Counted from the first letter of the stretch, positions 42,831 to 53,835 are shown. The stretch is 64,000 bases of DNA from Atopobiaceae bacterium (GCA_022483015.1 JAKVOB010000001.1:558001-622000), one strand, 5' to 3'. Translations and numbers: made by a program. The notes: generated from the sequence alone by a model not told the origin.

Positions 42831-44834
42831 ATGAAGAGCCCAAAGCATGTTATAGTCCTCCTCACGACACTTGCCCTCGTCCTCGGATGGGTCCTTGTCC
42901 CGCAGGCTGCCCATGCGGCGGAGGCTCCCGATGTCACGGGTGCCGACTTCTACGTCACCGATGCCGCGCAGGCCTCCGACGTCGACGTCCTCACGGTCAC
43001 GGGAGCTGCCGGTGACGACCTCTACATCGAGGTCACGCAGGATGGCGGTCGCGTCGCGAGCCACCTCCACTATGCGCTCGGCTCCGACAATGCCTCCTCC
43101 TCCGTCACAGGCCAGCTCGTCGGTGTCGTGAGCCTCAAGATGAGCCAGTTCGACCCCACCTCCACCTACGATGTCAAGGCCTACTCCGACCGCGCCTACA
43201 CCAACCAGCTCTATGCGGGCACGCTCACGGCGGTGCGCGCCACCTTGGGCGGCACGCAGGACGTCATCATCGGCTATACCACCAGGGCGGCTGGCGAGGG
43301 CCAGTCCTTCTCGGCGCCCGCCACGTTCACCAAGGACGGCGTCACCTACAGCAATCCCACCACGGCCGCCGACGGCACCATCTCGTATACGGTCGATACC
43401 TCCACCGCGCCGTCCCTCACGGGATCCATCAACTATGTCGACGAGGATGGCACGTCCCTCAGTAAGCTCGACATCGAGGGCATCACGTCCGACCAGCCTC
43501 AGACCGTTTCCGTCGAGAAGGTCATCGCCGTCGGGTCCGGATCGAGCGCGAGGTTCTACCGTACCTTGAGCCTCTCCGACACGGTCACGGCGACCTATGG
43601 CGGCACCAAGGACTTCACCATCACGTGCCGTCCCATCAGCCTCGGCAACGATGGCGTGAACCAGTTCTACAGCGCCACGATCAACCTCGTCGACCAGGAC
43701 GGCGCCACGCTTGCCACGGACTCGCTCAACGTGACGGGTCGCTACCGCTGGACGGCCCCCTCCACGATGTACCTCACCAAGGACGGCACGTCGCATACCT
43801 ATGAGCTGGTGGGAAGCGACGTGAGCCAGTACGCCGCAGGCATCCTCACGCTCGATCCCAGCAAGGATGGCGTGACCTCGGGCGCCAGGACGTACACCAT
43901 CTCGTACAAGGACGTCACGCCTCCGACGGCCGAGGCCACCTGGACGGTCCGTGTCACGAACGGATCCGTCGACCCCCATGCGTCGAACCGTACGATATCG
44001 ACCGAGAAGGTCAAGGTGTCGGCTTCCTATGTCCCCGAGCAGTCCATCGACGTCGATGGCACCACCTACGTACCGGTCAAGTCCACCAAGGCCTCGTACT
44101 CCTATGACGACGCCCTCGCGCAGAACGCCAACGACCCTGTGCTCTACGTCTACTACGTGCCGGCCGACTACGTGGCCCCCGGCGACCGCACGGTCACGGT
44201 GAACTACGTCAACATCACCGGTGGCGCCACCATCGACTCCAAGACCTACACGCTCACCCCCGACGACACCGAGGACCTCTCCATCACGTCGCCCACGAGC
44301 TTCGTATCAGGCGCGACCACCTACGTGCGCCTGGACGGCCAGGACTCGCCGATCGTCTGCGGCTACTACACCAAGTACGACACCTACACCGTCTACTACC
44401 GTGACGTCAACGACGACATCGCGGCCAACACGGTGATCACCCACTTCCGCGTGGACTACGTCGACAACGGTACCACGGACAATGGGACGACGAATAGCGG
44501 GACGGGCACCAACGGGACGGCAGGAACCGGTACCACGGCCAACGGCACTGCGACTGACGCCGACGGCCAGACCGTGGGCCTTCCCACCGACGGTGACCTC
44601 AACACGGTCAGCAACGGCGGCGACACGGCCACGGTCGTGAACGGTGACGGCGTCGACTCCAACACCGCGCGCATCGACGACAACGAGACACCTCTGGCCT
44701 CGGGCCAGGAGGGCGGCATCCCTGTGGGTGTCATCGCCGGCAGCGTCTGTGCTGCCGCGGCGCTCGCGATCCTTGTCATCCTCCTCGTCATGAGGCGCAA
44801 GAAGCATGCCGACACCACGGCCGACGGCCAGTAG
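42831..44834 (+). CDS. Secreted, membrane-anchored surface protein
   Basis: 667 residues. A signal peptide (KHVIVLLTTLALVLGWVLV, cleavage near AHA-AEA at about residue 30) precedes about 550 residues of Thr/Ser/Val-rich beta domains. Several short units have MucBP-like character (INYVDEDGTSLSKLDIEG, INLVDQDGATLATDSLNV, VNYVNITGGATIDSKTYT). A Gly/Thr/Asn-rich linker follows, then one C-terminal helix (VGVIAGSVCAAAALAILVIL) with an RRKKH tail. There is no LPXTG, so it is membrane-anchored. AAGGA precedes the ATG. The next gene follows after 16 bases, so the two are cotranscribed. Likely adhesin or pilus-associated protein; inferred. Confidence 0.85.
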   Translation: MKSPKHVIVLLTTLALVLGWVLVPQAAHAAEAPDVTGADFYVTDAAQASDVDVLTVTGAAGDDLYIEVTQDGGRVASHLHYALGSDNASSSVTGQLVGVVSLKMSQFDPTSTYDVKAYSDRAYTNQLYAGTLTAVRATLGGTQDVIIGYTTRAAGEGQSFSAPATFTKDGVTYSNPTTAADGTISYTVDTSTAPSLTGSINYVDEDGTSLSKLDIEGITSDQPQTVSVEKVIAVGSGSSARFYRTLSLSDTVTATYGGTKDFTITCRPISLGNDGVNQFYSATINLVDQDGATLATDSLNVTGRYRWTAPSTMYLTKDGTSHTYELVGSDVSQYAAGILTLDPSKDGVTSGARTYTISYKDVTPPTAEATWTVRVTNGSVDPHASNRTISTEKVKVSASYVPEQSIDVDGTTYVPVKSTKASYSYDDALAQNANDPVLYVYYVPADYVAPGDRTVTVNYVNITGGATIDSKTYTLTPDDTEDLSITSPTSFVSGATTYVRLDGQDSPIVCGYYTKYDTYTVYYRDVNDDIAANTVITHFRVDYVDNGTTDNGTTNSGTGTNGTAGTGTTANGTATDADGQTVGLPTDGDLNTVSNGGDTATVVNGDGVDSNTARIDDNETPLASGQEGGIPVGVIAGSVCAAAALAILVILLVMRRKKHADTTADGQ

Positions 44835-44850
44835 GACGGGGGAGCGAACG

Positions 44851-47800
44851 ATGAAGAACACCAAGAAGGGTTCACTCATGGGCAAGCATTCGTACCACAA
44901 GGGTGCCAGGACCTTCCTCACCATCCTGCTCTCCGTCGCGATGGTCACCACGTCGGTGCCGAGCAATGCCTTCGCGGCCGCGGCGCAGGCGGCGACCACT
45001 GCGGCGAGCACGGCTGCCACCACGGCCGCGGCGACGCTGTCCACGTCTGACGAGAAGGCTGCTTCGGGCTCCACCTCCACGGAGACCTCGACTGCGACGA
45101 CCGCCACCTCGGGCACGACCACCACGCCTGCCGCGACGACCGCGACCGAGGTCGACCTTGCCCTCGCGCTCGACCACGCCTACATCGTGGTAGCCGGCCA
45201 GGACGTCGTGGCACCAGCGACCAAGGTCACCGTCACCGCAGCCAAGGACCTCAAGTTCACGGCCGTACCGGACAACGGCTATCGCCTCGACACGGTCACC
45301 TACACGCAGGCGGGCGTCACGCAGGCCGACGGCTCCCTGGCCAAGACCGAGCTCACGGCAGACGCGAACGGCATCTATACGCTGCCGGCTGACGTCGTGC
45401 GCGCAGGATGCGCCCTCCAGGTCTCGAGCGTCGAGAAGGACGACTCCACGGCCGAGGCCACCGCTGCCGCGACGTTGCTGGGCGACGGCTCCCAGACGGT
45501 CGCGGCGGGCGCTGCGACGACCGACGGCATCTCGGCCGCGACTGCCACGGCCACCCAATCCACGATCACCACGAGCGACGCCGCCGCTGCCGCAGTCGCC
45601 GCTGCGGTGGCCACCGCGACCCCCGTCGCGACCCAGGCCGCCTCCGGTCCCGTCGCGATCACCGGCAGCATCGCGGACGTGACGCTCAAGCTCACCGATG
45701 CCAGCGGTGCCACGATCGATCCCACCGTGCCCGTCTCGCGTGACCAGAGCATCCACGGCGCGCTCAGCATCGACTACCATCCCGAGACCTGCCCGAACCA
45801 GAGCAGCCTCGAGTACACCTACGCCTTCCCGTCCGGCATCAGCGTGGACACCGTTGCCACGTCCACCCTGTACGACGAGAACCATGCAGTCGCCGGCACC
45901 TACGAGATCAAGGACGGCGTTGCCCACATCACCTACGACAAGACCTGGATCAGCGACCACGCGGGAAGCGTGAAGACGTTCTTCTCGTTCGACTTCAAGG
46001 TCGAAGACGATGCCGTCGACGAGAGCGGCTCCACGACCATCACGTTCCCCGGTACGGGGGACACCACCATAAAGACCTACAAGGACGGAAACGTCACTGG
46101 TGAGAAGGGCTATGTGCTCAACTCCGATGGCAGCGTCGACTTCACCGTCACCTTCGTCGCCGACCAGGACGTCACAAACTTCAGCTTCGTGGACACCATG
46201 GGCAAGAACCTCTCGTTCGTGGACGGCTCGTTCAAGCTCGATGGCAAGACGATCGCCGTGACGGTCGACGGTCAGACGGTCACGAGTGACGTGCTTCCGA
46301 CGCTTGCTGCCGGCTCGCATACGCTCACCTATCAGGCGGTCCTCTCCCAGGCGGGCAAGGACCGCATCGAGAGCGGCAAGAAGCTCTCTGGTAAGAACGA
46401 CACGGATGACTCGACCAACACGATCGGGTGGAAGTGGGGTCACGACGGAACGGGAACCGACAACACCGTCGTGGAGAGCACCAACGTCCTCATCGACAAG
46501 TCGGACGGCTGGTTGAACGCCGACGGTACCATCCACTGGCATGTCCGCCTCAACCAGGGGTCCCCAAAGGCGGACTTGGGCGACTACCTCTTCACGGACA
46601 CCCTGACCGCTGGCGAGCAGTCCTATGTGGGAACCTACGTCGTGAAGGCGATCGAGCGGGATGCCGACGGCAAGGTCGTCTCCGAGACGCCGGTGACCAC
46701 CGGGGACATCGACCCCGCGAAGGGCTCCTTCACCTACGCGTTCCCTCATGATGCCGGCTCGAAGGAATACACCATCGAGTATTCCACCAAGATGGCCAAC
46801 CCCAGCCTGACGCAGACCTACAAGAACACGGCGGCGGTCAACAAGGAGGGCGTCGGAGGAGCGAAGGACACCGGTCAGTACGCGAACTCCGTCGGTGTCG
46901 ATGGCGACTACATCGAGAAGGCCATCGTCAAGAACGACGCCTCTGCCACAGGCCTGGTCTCATGGAGGTCGACGATCCATGGCGCCGCGATCGGCACGTC
47001 TGACTTCACCTTCTGGGATGACACGGACCAGTGGGCGGACAACATCTGGTTCGCCGAGGACGAGAACGGCAACACCCTCGCACCCGTCGTCTCCTACGGT
47101 GGCGAGGGCAAGGTGCTCGAGGAGGGTGTCGACTACACGCTCGAGTTCCATAAGGACAAGGCAGGGCTGCACACCACAAGTGACCTCCACAACTGGAGGT
47201 TCAGCCTCAAGTTCCACGATACCGAGGCCGTGCGTCAGGCGATGACGGGTGACATCTTCGTCAGCTATGACACGATGTGCGACGGCAGCGCGGACACGTA
47301 CAACAATTACTCCTATTACTACATCGGCACCGTGAAGCAGCATGTGGCCAAGGCGAGTTACCAACTCGAGGGCACGCCGACCGTCACGAAGTCGGGGTCG
47401 ACCCCCGTGTGGGATGCCGACCTGGGCGCCTACGTCACCACGTGGACCATCGTCGCCAACAAGAGCGCGCTCGACGGGAACCGCGGCAATGCCGACCTCC
47501 AGGGGACGCCCATCACGGTGACGGATTCGCTCCCGGTCGGGATGCACTACATCGCCGGCTCGGCCTCCTATGTCGCGCAGACAGCAAAGAACAAGACTTC
47601 GGGGGCGGTCAAGCTCGATCCCGTCGAGACCACGGCGGACACGGGCGACACCCTGGTCTTCTCGGCCCCGTCAGCCGAGGTGCTGCAGGCGATCCAACAG
47701 GCCGATGGGTCCCAGAGGGCACTCGTCACGATCACCTTCAAGGCTGCGATCGACAGTTCCGTGCTCACGGTGGGCGGCACGACGTCGTTCACCAACAACG

Positions 47801-50800
47801 CGACTGCCGGCATCGGTGGCTACAGCCCCTCGACCACGGGTACGGTGACTGTCGAGGACGACAAGGTCCTCGACAAGACCAGCCAGAAGAACGACGCGAC
47901 GGCGCTCATCGACTACACCGTCAAGGTCAACGAGCATGCCTATGACCTGTCCGACGAGGAAACGCTGACGCTCACGGACGACCTCGACGCCGGAACCAAG
48001 GTGGTCCGTTCGACCATCAAGGTCATGAGCGGGGATACCGACATAACGAACGACTGTGTCGTTCAGGTCGATGATGCGACGAACGTGATGACGCTCATCC
48101 TCCCCGACTCGACCTCCCTCGTCGTCACCTATGGCGTGAGGATGACCGGTGACCTGGGCAGCACGTCGGATGTCTCCAACTCGGCGACCCTCTCTGGCAA
48201 GGGGAGCTGGTCGTCGACTGACGAGCATCCGTATACGGTCACCGAGGCCACTGCTGGTGCCTCTGGCGTGACCGACACGGTCACCCTCTACAAGACCGAC
48301 AGCCTGCACGCGAACAGGGCCCTCCCGGGTGCCGCATTCTCGCTCTATCGCGTCTCGATGGACGGCCATAAGGCGGACTCGTCTGTCGAGGACGACGCAA
48401 GTGTGGTGGACGAGAACAAGACGACGTCCGGTACGGCTGGTGCCCTCAGGTTTGCCGACAAGAACACCGGTGGCGAGGCAATGCTCCCGAACGTGCTCTA
48501 CTACTACGTCGAGACCGCAGCGCCCGCGGGCTACGAGCTGGATGCCACGAAGCACTATGTCATGCTCGGGGACACGAGCTCCGACGAATACAAGGCACAG
48601 GCCCAGAGGGCGAAGGACTACTACGGGATAACCCTTGGTGAGGTCGCGGCCGACCCCACGCAGAACGTCAAGGATGCAAGGCTCACCACATCCGTGTCCC
48701 TCTCGGCAAAGAAGGCCCTCAACAACGAGGTCCCTGCCAAGGACGCATACTCCTTCACCCTCGCGCAGACCTCAGCCAAGGACTCATCCGGTAACGACCT
48801 AGACACGGGATTCAAGACCCGGACGGTGGGCAACGATGCCGACGGAGGCGTGCCATTTGGCGAGATCACCTATGACACGGCAGGTACCTATACCTACACC
48901 ATCACCGAGGTCGTGCCTGCTGGCGTGACCGCTGACAATCCCACAAAGGATGGCGTGACCTACGACCTGACGTCGCACGAGGTCACAGTGACGGTCACCG
49001 AGACGGCTGGTGAGTCCCTCACGGCGACCGTAGCCTACGATGCCTCCACCGACGTGCCCGTCTTCGCCAACAGCTATGCGGCTACGGGCTCGGCGTCCTT
49101 CTCGGCGACCAAGTCCTTGGACGGTGCCACGCTCGCGGCAGACCAGTTCTCGTTCGCGCTCGAGCAGACCGACGAGAAGGGCACGGTCCTTACTGATGGC
49201 TACAGGCAGACCGTGAGGAACGGCGAGAACGGGGCCGTCACGGCCGCCGACGTCAGGTTCTCGGACATCGGCTACACCCAGGCAGACGCCGGAAGGACCT
49301 TCTACTACACGATCTCCGAGGTCGTCCCCGAGGGGGCCAAGGATGCCGGCAACGGCACCTGGACCAACGCCGGCTACACCTATGACGGACATCGCGTGAG
49401 CGTCAAGGTCGAGGTCACCGACAAGGGCGACGGCACGTTGGGCATCACCAGGACCTACGGCGGCTCCGCGACCGCACCGTCGTTCTCGAACAGGTACGTC
49501 GCCTCCGGTGGCGTGACCCTCACCGCGAGCAAGACGCTGGCGGGCCATGCCCTCGCGAACGGCCAGTTCGAGTTCGAGCTCAAGGACGCCAACGGCGGCG
49601 CCGACGACGGCACGGTCCTCCAGACCAAGACGAACACTGACCAGGGCCTCGTGTCGTTCGACAAGATCACCTACGACAAGGCCGGCACGTACCACTACAC
49701 CATCTCCGAGAAGGCCGGCGAGCTCGGCAAGGGCTACACCTACAGCAGCAAGGTCTCGAACGTCACCGTGACCGTCAAGGACAACGGCAAGGGCCAGCTC
49801 GTGGCCGTGCCCTCCTATGACGTGGACGCCGAGGGAGTGGGCACCGCGACGGCGCCGACGTTCGCCAATACCTACACAGCGACCGGATCTGCCGAGCTCA
49901 AGGCCACCAAGACCCTGACCGGCGACGGGGCGACGCTTGCGGCAAACCAGTTCGACTTCCAGGTCAAGGACTCCAGCAACACGGTCGTGGCGACCGGCAC
50001 CAACGACGCCGACGGCGACGTGACCTTCTCGGCCATCAAGTACACGCAGGCAGATGCCGGCAAGACCTACACCTACACGGTCTCGGAGGTCGCTGGTGCC
50101 GCTGCGGGCATGAGGTACGACAAGACCATCTACACCGCCACGGTCAAGGTGTCTGACAACGACGACGGCACGCTCTCCACGGCGGTCACCTATGCCAAGG
50201 TCGACGGCACCGAGGGCGGCACGGCGCTTGCCGATGGAGGGGCGCCCGCGTTCGCCAACACCTACGCGCCCACTTCCACGTCGGTCCAGCTCGCCGCCTC
50301 GAAGGCGCTCGCGAACGCGACGGACAAGACCACGCTTGCGGCTGGCGAGTTCAGCTTCCAGGTCACGGACGCCGACGGGAAGTCCGTCGCCACCGGCACG
50401 AACGATGCCTCCGGCAACGTGACCTTCTCCAGGATCGACCTCAACAAGGCAGGCACCTACACCTACGCCATCTCCGAGGTCGTGCCTGGCGAGGCCGCCG
50501 AGGCCGGCAACGTGGCCAACGGCATCACCTATGACACGACGACCTACAAGGCCACCGTGGTCGTGAGCGACCAGGGTGGGGCGCTCAAGGTCGACTCCGT
50601 CACGTATACGAAGGCCGACGGCTCGGCCCTCGACGACGGCGTGACGCTGCCCAGCTTCGTGAACACCTACAACGCCACGGGTTCCGTGACGCTCGGTGCC
50701 ACGAAGTCCTTCTCGGGCGCGGATGCCAAGCTCACGGCTGACAAGTTCGCCTTCAAGCTCACCAGCGACGCCGAAGGCACCATGGTCATCTCGACGGCGA

Positions 50801-53073
50801 AGAATGACATCGACGGCAACGTGACCTTCTCGGCCATCGACTACACCCAGGCAGACGTGGGCAAGACCTTCACCTACTACATCTCAGAGGTGCTCCCCGA
50901 CGGCGTCACTGCCGAGAGTCCCACCAAGGATGGCATCACCTATGACACGGTCGCCCGCGTGGTCCCCGTCACGGTGACCGATGCCGGCAACGGCAGGATC
51001 ACGGCGACCCCGACCTACGGCACGACCGACAACGTCGCCCCGGTCTTCACGAACGGCTATGCGGCCACGGGCTCGATCGCGCTTGCGGCCACCAAGACGC
51101 TGAGCGGCGCCACCCTCGCCGCAGGCCAGTTCACCTTCGAGCTCGATCAGGTCTCGGCCACGGATACGAAGGGCAAGCCCATGACGACGGGCTTCGCTCC
51201 CATCACGGCCACGAACGACGCGGACGGCACGGTCTCCTTCGCAGACGTCTCCTATGCGCAGGCTGGCACATACAAGTACACCATCTCCGAGGTCGTCCCC
51301 GAGGGTGCGAAGGACAACGGCGACGGCACCTATGTGCTCGCCGGTGTCACCTACGACAAGACTACGGCCAACGTCACGGTGGGCGTCGTCGACAACGGGA
51401 ACGGCACGCTCGTCGCATCGGCGGCCTATGACGGCAACGAGGGCACCTTCTCCAACGCCTATAAGGCCACAGGCACGACCGCATCCCTCTCGGCCACCAA
51501 GGTCGTCGAGAACCACGGCAACGCAGACGCCAAGACGCTGACCGGTGGGGACTACAGCTTCGCCCTCACGCAGACCTCCGCAAAGGATGCCGCTGGCAAG
51601 GACATCACGACGGGCTTCTCCACCAAGACCGTCTCCAACGCGGCCGACGGCAGCGTGGCCTTCGGAGGTCTCACCTACGACGTGGCCGGCACCTACACCT
51701 ATGCCATCAATGAGGTGCTTCCCGATGGCGTCACGGCCGAGAGTCCCACCAAGGACGGCATCACCTACGATACCTCCACCCATACCGCCACGGTCGCCGT
51801 GACCGATGACGGCCAGGGCCAGCTGCACGCGACCGTCGCCTATGACGTCGATGCTGCTGGGGCCGGCACCGAGATGGCGCCGACGTTCACGAACTCCTAC
51901 CTGAGCTCGTCGGTCGACCTCGAGGCCACGAAGTACCTCTTCGGCAGCAGCGACACGGGTGCCTCATACAGCTTCGTGCTCACGGGCACGGACGAGGGCT
52001 TCGTCCCACGCGCGACCGCGGCAGCCGCAGGCTATACGGCCGACAGTACCATCGTCGACGACGGACAGGCCCTCACGGTCACCGTGCAGAACGGGGCCTT
52101 CTCTGACAACCAGGCAGCAGTGACGTTGCCGACGATCACCTATCACAAGGCCGGCACCTACTGCTATACGCTCGCCGAGGTCCCGAACGATGACGGCACG
52201 CAGTATGACGATGCCGTCTACCGCATCACGGTCGTCGTCGGTGCTGACGGCGCCCCCACCGTCACCCAGGAGCTCGTGTCGGGCGGCGAGCAGACGGCCG
52301 TCGACTCCATCGAGTTCTACAACAACGGCAGCCTGGTGCTGAGCGCCCGTAGCATGGCGTACTCCGCGATGGGCTCGCAGGCCGCGGCCGCGACCGTCAG
52401 CCCGCAGGTGAGCAAGGTCCTCGAGGGCGGCACGCTCACGGACGGCGAGTTCTCGTTCGAGCTCCGCGACTCCGACGGCAGGCTCATCTTCGAGGGTACC
52501 AATGACGCGCGGGGCAACGTCGCCTTCGAGGGGGCGGGCGAGGAGGCCGGCACCGACCAGGGGCTGCTCAAGTTCTACGAGGAGGGTACCTATACCTACA
52601 CCATCGACGAGGTCGCAGGGGCCGACCAGATGGTCACGTACGATGACGCCACCATCACCATGGTCGTGAAGGTCACCACCGGCGAGGACGGCGCGCTTGT
52701 CGCCACCACGACCTATCAGCGCTCCGGTGAGGACAAGGTCACCAGCGAGGGCATCTTCTCCAACAAGGTCAAGAGCATCGACATCACCGTCCGCAAGACG
52801 AGCAAGTCCGGCGGCGAGGGGCTCGCGAACGCGACCTACGGCCTCTGGATGGCGACCGATGACGGCAACGACGTCTACATGGGCCATGCCAAGTCCGATG
52901 CCGACGGGTACATCACCTTCGAGGACGTCAAGCTCCAGAACGGCTCCAGGTACTACTTCAAGGAGGAGGCTGCCCCTGAAGGCCACCTCGTCGACCCGTA
53001 TCGCAGCGGGTACTACACGTATCGCTCGGGAGCGGACGGCGGGTCTCCGTCGTTCGCCCTGGACGCGCAGTAG
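44851..53073 (+). CDS. Giant secreted protein with about ten FctA/Spy0128-like pilin domains, no cell-wall anchor
   Basis: 2740 residues. The N-terminus is a long signal peptide (FLTILLSVAMVTTSVPSNAFA) and an Ala/Thr/Ser linker. About 100 residues follow that resemble the start of the giant protein at 54188. Residues about 290-1140 hold adhesin-like beta domains, and one SpaA/Cna-B-like domain lies near 1143-1250 (LYKTDSLHANRALPGAAFSL). About ten consecutive pilin isopeptide domains span about 1280-2640, each with a K-L start, F-F/S-F-E-L, a GNVTFS-like turn and a YTYTISEV E-box. A Cna-B domain ends the protein in FALDAQ. No LPXTG or membrane helix. GGGGGAG precedes the ATG at 44851. The next gene supplies an LPKTG protein 18 bases on. 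Confidence 0.88.
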   Translation: MKNTKKGSLMGKHSYHKGARTFLTILLSVAMVTTSVPSNAFAAAAQAATTAASTAATTAAATLSTSDEKAASGSTSTETSTATTATSGTTTTPAATTATEVDLALALDHAYIVVAGQDVVAPATKVTVTAAKDLKFTAVPDNGYRLDTVTYTQAGVTQADGSLAKTELTADANGIYTLPADVVRAGCALQVSSVEKDDSTAEATAAATLLGDGSQTVAAGAATTDGISAATATATQSTITTSDAAAAAVAAAVATATPVATQAASGPVAITGSIADVTLKLTDASGATIDPTVPVSRDQSIHGALSIDYHPETCPNQSSLEYTYAFPSGISVDTVATSTLYDENHAVAGTYEIKDGVAHITYDKTWISDHAGSVKTFFSFDFKVEDDAVDESGSTTITFPGTGDTTIKTYKDGNVTGEKGYVLNSDGSVDFTVTFVADQDVTNFSFVDTMGKNLSFVDGSFKLDGKTIAVTVDGQTVTSDVLPTLAAGSHTLTYQAVLSQAGKDRIESGKKLSGKNDTDDSTNTIGWKWGHDGTGTDNTVVESTNVLIDKSDGWLNADGTIHWHVRLNQGSPKADLGDYLFTDTLTAGEQSYVGTYVVKAIERDADGKVVSETPVTTGDIDPAKGSFTYAFPHDAGSKEYTIEYSTKMANPSLTQTYKNTAAVNKEGVGGAKDTGQYANSVGVDGDYIEKAIVKNDASATGLVSWRSTIHGAAIGTSDFTFWDDTDQWADNIWFAEDENGNTLAPVVSYGGEGKVLEEGVDYTLEFHKDKAGLHTTSDLHNWRFSLKFHDTEAVRQAMTGDIFVSYDTMCDGSADTYNNYSYYYIGTVKQHVAKASYQLEGTPTVTKSGSTPVWDADLGAYVTTWTIVANKSALDGNRGNADLQGTPITVTDSLPVGMHYIAGSASYVAQTAKNKTSGAVKLDPVETTADTGDTLVFSAPSAEVLQAIQQADGSQRALVTITFKAAIDSSVLTVGGTTSFTNNATAGIGGYSPSTTGTVTVEDDKVLDKTSQKNDATALIDYTVKVNEHAYDLSDEETLTLTDDLDAGTKVVRSTIKVMSGDTDITNDCVVQVDDATNVMTLILPDSTSLVVTYGVRMTGDLGSTSDVSNSATLSGKGSWSSTDEHPYTVTEATAGASGVTDTVTLYKTDSLHANRALPGAAFSLYRVSMDGHKADSSVEDDASVVDENKTTSGTAGALRFADKNTGGEAMLPNVLYYYVETAAPAGYELDATKHYVMLGDTSSDEYKAQAQRAKDYYGITLGEVAADPTQNVKDARLTTSVSLSAKKALNNEVPAKDAYSFTLAQTSAKDSSGNDLDTGFKTRTVGNDADGGVPFGEITYDTAGTYTYTITEVVPAGVTADNPTKDGVTYDLTSHEVTVTVTETAGESLTATVAYDASTDVPVFANSYAATGSASFSATKSLDGATLAADQFSFALEQTDEKGTVLTDGYRQTVRNGENGAVTAADVRFSDIGYTQADAGRTFYYTISEVVPEGAKDAGNGTWTNAGYTYDGHRVSVKVEVTDKGDGTLGITRTYGGSATAPSFSNRYVASGGVTLTASKTLAGHALANGQFEFELKDANGGADDGTVLQTKTNTDQGLVSFDKITYDKAGTYHYTISEKAGELGKGYTYSSKVSNVTVTVKDNGKGQLVAVPSYDVDAEGVGTATAPTFANTYTATGSAELKATKTLTGDGATLAANQFDFQVKDSSNTVVATGTNDADGDVTFSAIKYTQADAGKTYTYTVSEVAGAAAGMRYDKTIYTATVKVSDNDDGTLSTAVTYAKVDGTEGGTALADGGAPAFANTYAPTSTSVQLAASKALANATDKTTLAAGEFSFQVTDADGKSVATGTNDASGNVTFSRIDLNKAGTYTYAISEVVPGEAAEAGNVANGITYDTTTYKATVVVSDQGGALKVDSVTYTKADGSALDDGVTLPSFVNTYNATGSVTLGATKSFSGADAKLTADKFAFKLTSDAEGTMVISTAKNDIDGNVTFSAIDYTQADVGKTFTYYISEVLPDGVTAESPTKDGITYDTVARVVPVTVTDAGNGRITATPTYGTTDNVAPVFTNGYAATGSIALAATKTLSGATLAAGQFTFELDQVSATDTKGKPMTTGFAPITATNDADGTVSFADVSYAQAGTYKYTISEVVPEGAKDNGDGTYVLAGVTYDKTTANVTVGVVDNGNGTLVASAAYDGNEGTFSNAYKATGTTASLSATKVVENHGNADAKTLTGGDYSFALTQTSAKDAAGKDITTGFSTKTVSNAADGSVAFGGLTYDVAGTYTYAINEVLPDGVTAESPTKDGITYDTSTHTATVAVTDDGQGQLHATVAYDVDAAGAGTEMAPTFTNSYLSSSVDLEATKYLFGSSDTGASYSFVLTGTDEGFVPRATAAAAGYTADSTIVDDGQALTVTVQNGAFSDNQAAVTLPTITYHKAGTYCYTLAEVPNDDGTQYDDAVYRITVVVGADGAPTVTQELVSGGEQTAVDSIEFYNNGSLVLSARSMAYSAMGSQAAAATVSPQVSKVLEGGTLTDGEFSFELRDSDGRLIFEGTNDARGNVAFEGAGEEAGTDQGLLKFYEEGTYTYTIDEVAGADQMVTYDDATITMVVKVTTGEDGALVATTTYQRSGEDKVTSEGIFSNKVKSIDITVRKTSKSGGEGLANATYGLWMATDDGNDVYMGHAKSDADGYITFEDVKLQNGSRYYFKEEAAPEGHLVDPYRSGYYTYRSGADGGSPSFALDAQ

Positions 53074-53091
53074 GAGACGGAGGGAAGCAGG

Positions 53092-53754
53092 ATGTCGCTC
53101 CCCAGACATGGAAGGCTCGCAGCCATGCTCGCGACCCTGGCGCTCATCGCGCTCGCGGTCGTGGCGCTGGTGCCCACGCCTGCGAGGGCCGATGACACCG
53201 TCACCCTCACGGCGGATGGTGGGGTCTCCGACTTCACGACCGACGTGAGGGTGCAGAAGCTTGCCGCGGACACCCACGAGGCCGTGACAGGCGCGCACCT
53301 CCAGATCATCGATGCCTCCTCGGGCACCGTCGTGGAGGACTGGACGACCGACGGCTTCACCAAGGAGTTCGCCAAGGAGCTGAACGTCGACACCACCTAT
53401 ACGCTGCATGAGGTCTCGGCGCCTGATGGTTACGAGGTCGCTCCGGACGTGCGGTTCACCATCAACGCCACTGACGGCGAGGTCACCCTGGTGGGCTCCG
53501 TCAGCAGCAGCGACTCCGAGGTCGTGGACAAGCGGACGCTGAACCTCTATGACGCGAAGGTCGTGGCCGAGACCACGGTGGTCACGCAGCAGGAGGTCGG
53601 GGCAGCGACCAGCGCCACGACGGGAGGCTCCCAGGCCGGCTTCACTCTGCCCAAGACAGGCGATGCCACGTCGTACACCCTACTTGGGATGCTTGCGATG
53701 GTTGGTGTTGGCGTGGCCGCGCTGGGGCTCAGGGCGAGGTACAGGCAGGGGTAG
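53092..53754 (+). CDS. LPXTG-anchored single Cna-B domain protein
   Basis: 220 residues. The signal peptide ends near VPTPARA (about residue 33). A SpaA/Cna-B domain (about 45-155) has a likely isopeptide lysine in VQKLAAD and the E-box YTLHEVSAPDGYEV. A short linker is followed by the sortase signal LPKTGD (186-191), a hydrophobic helix and an RARYRQG tail. GGAGG precedes the ATG at 53092. It follows the giant pilin-like gene by 18 bases and may act as its wall anchor, like a base pilin. No sortase gene lies in the window. Confidence 0.9.
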   Translation: MSLPRHGRLAAMLATLALIALAVVALVPTPARADDTVTLTADGGVSDFTTDVRVQKLAADTHEAVTGAHLQIIDASSGTVVEDWTTDGFTKEFAKELNVDTTYTLHEVSAPDGYEVAPDVRFTINATDGEVTLVGSVSSSDSEVVDKRTLNLYDAKVVAETTVVTQQEVGAATSATTGGSQAGFTLPKTGDATSYTLLGMLAMVGVGVAALGLRARYRQG

Positions 53755-53799
53755 GTAGGGCCGATTGGTAGGCTCGGTCTATTAAAATGGAACCAGTTG

Positions 53800-53835
53800 A
53801 AGCGAGAGAGGAGCAGAGGTGCTCCTCTCTCGCTT
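53800..53835 (+). terminator. Terminator of the surface-protein operon
   Basis: AAGCGAGAGAGGAGC pairs perfectly with its complement (15 bp, six-base loop) 45 bases after the LPKTG gene, followed by GCGTTTCAG. Confidence 0.75.

Noticed and set aside
44307-46749. Minus-strand frames (272 and 625 residues) opposite the surface genes
   Set aside because: Antisense to clear signal-peptide-bearing genes; composition is typical of shadow frames.
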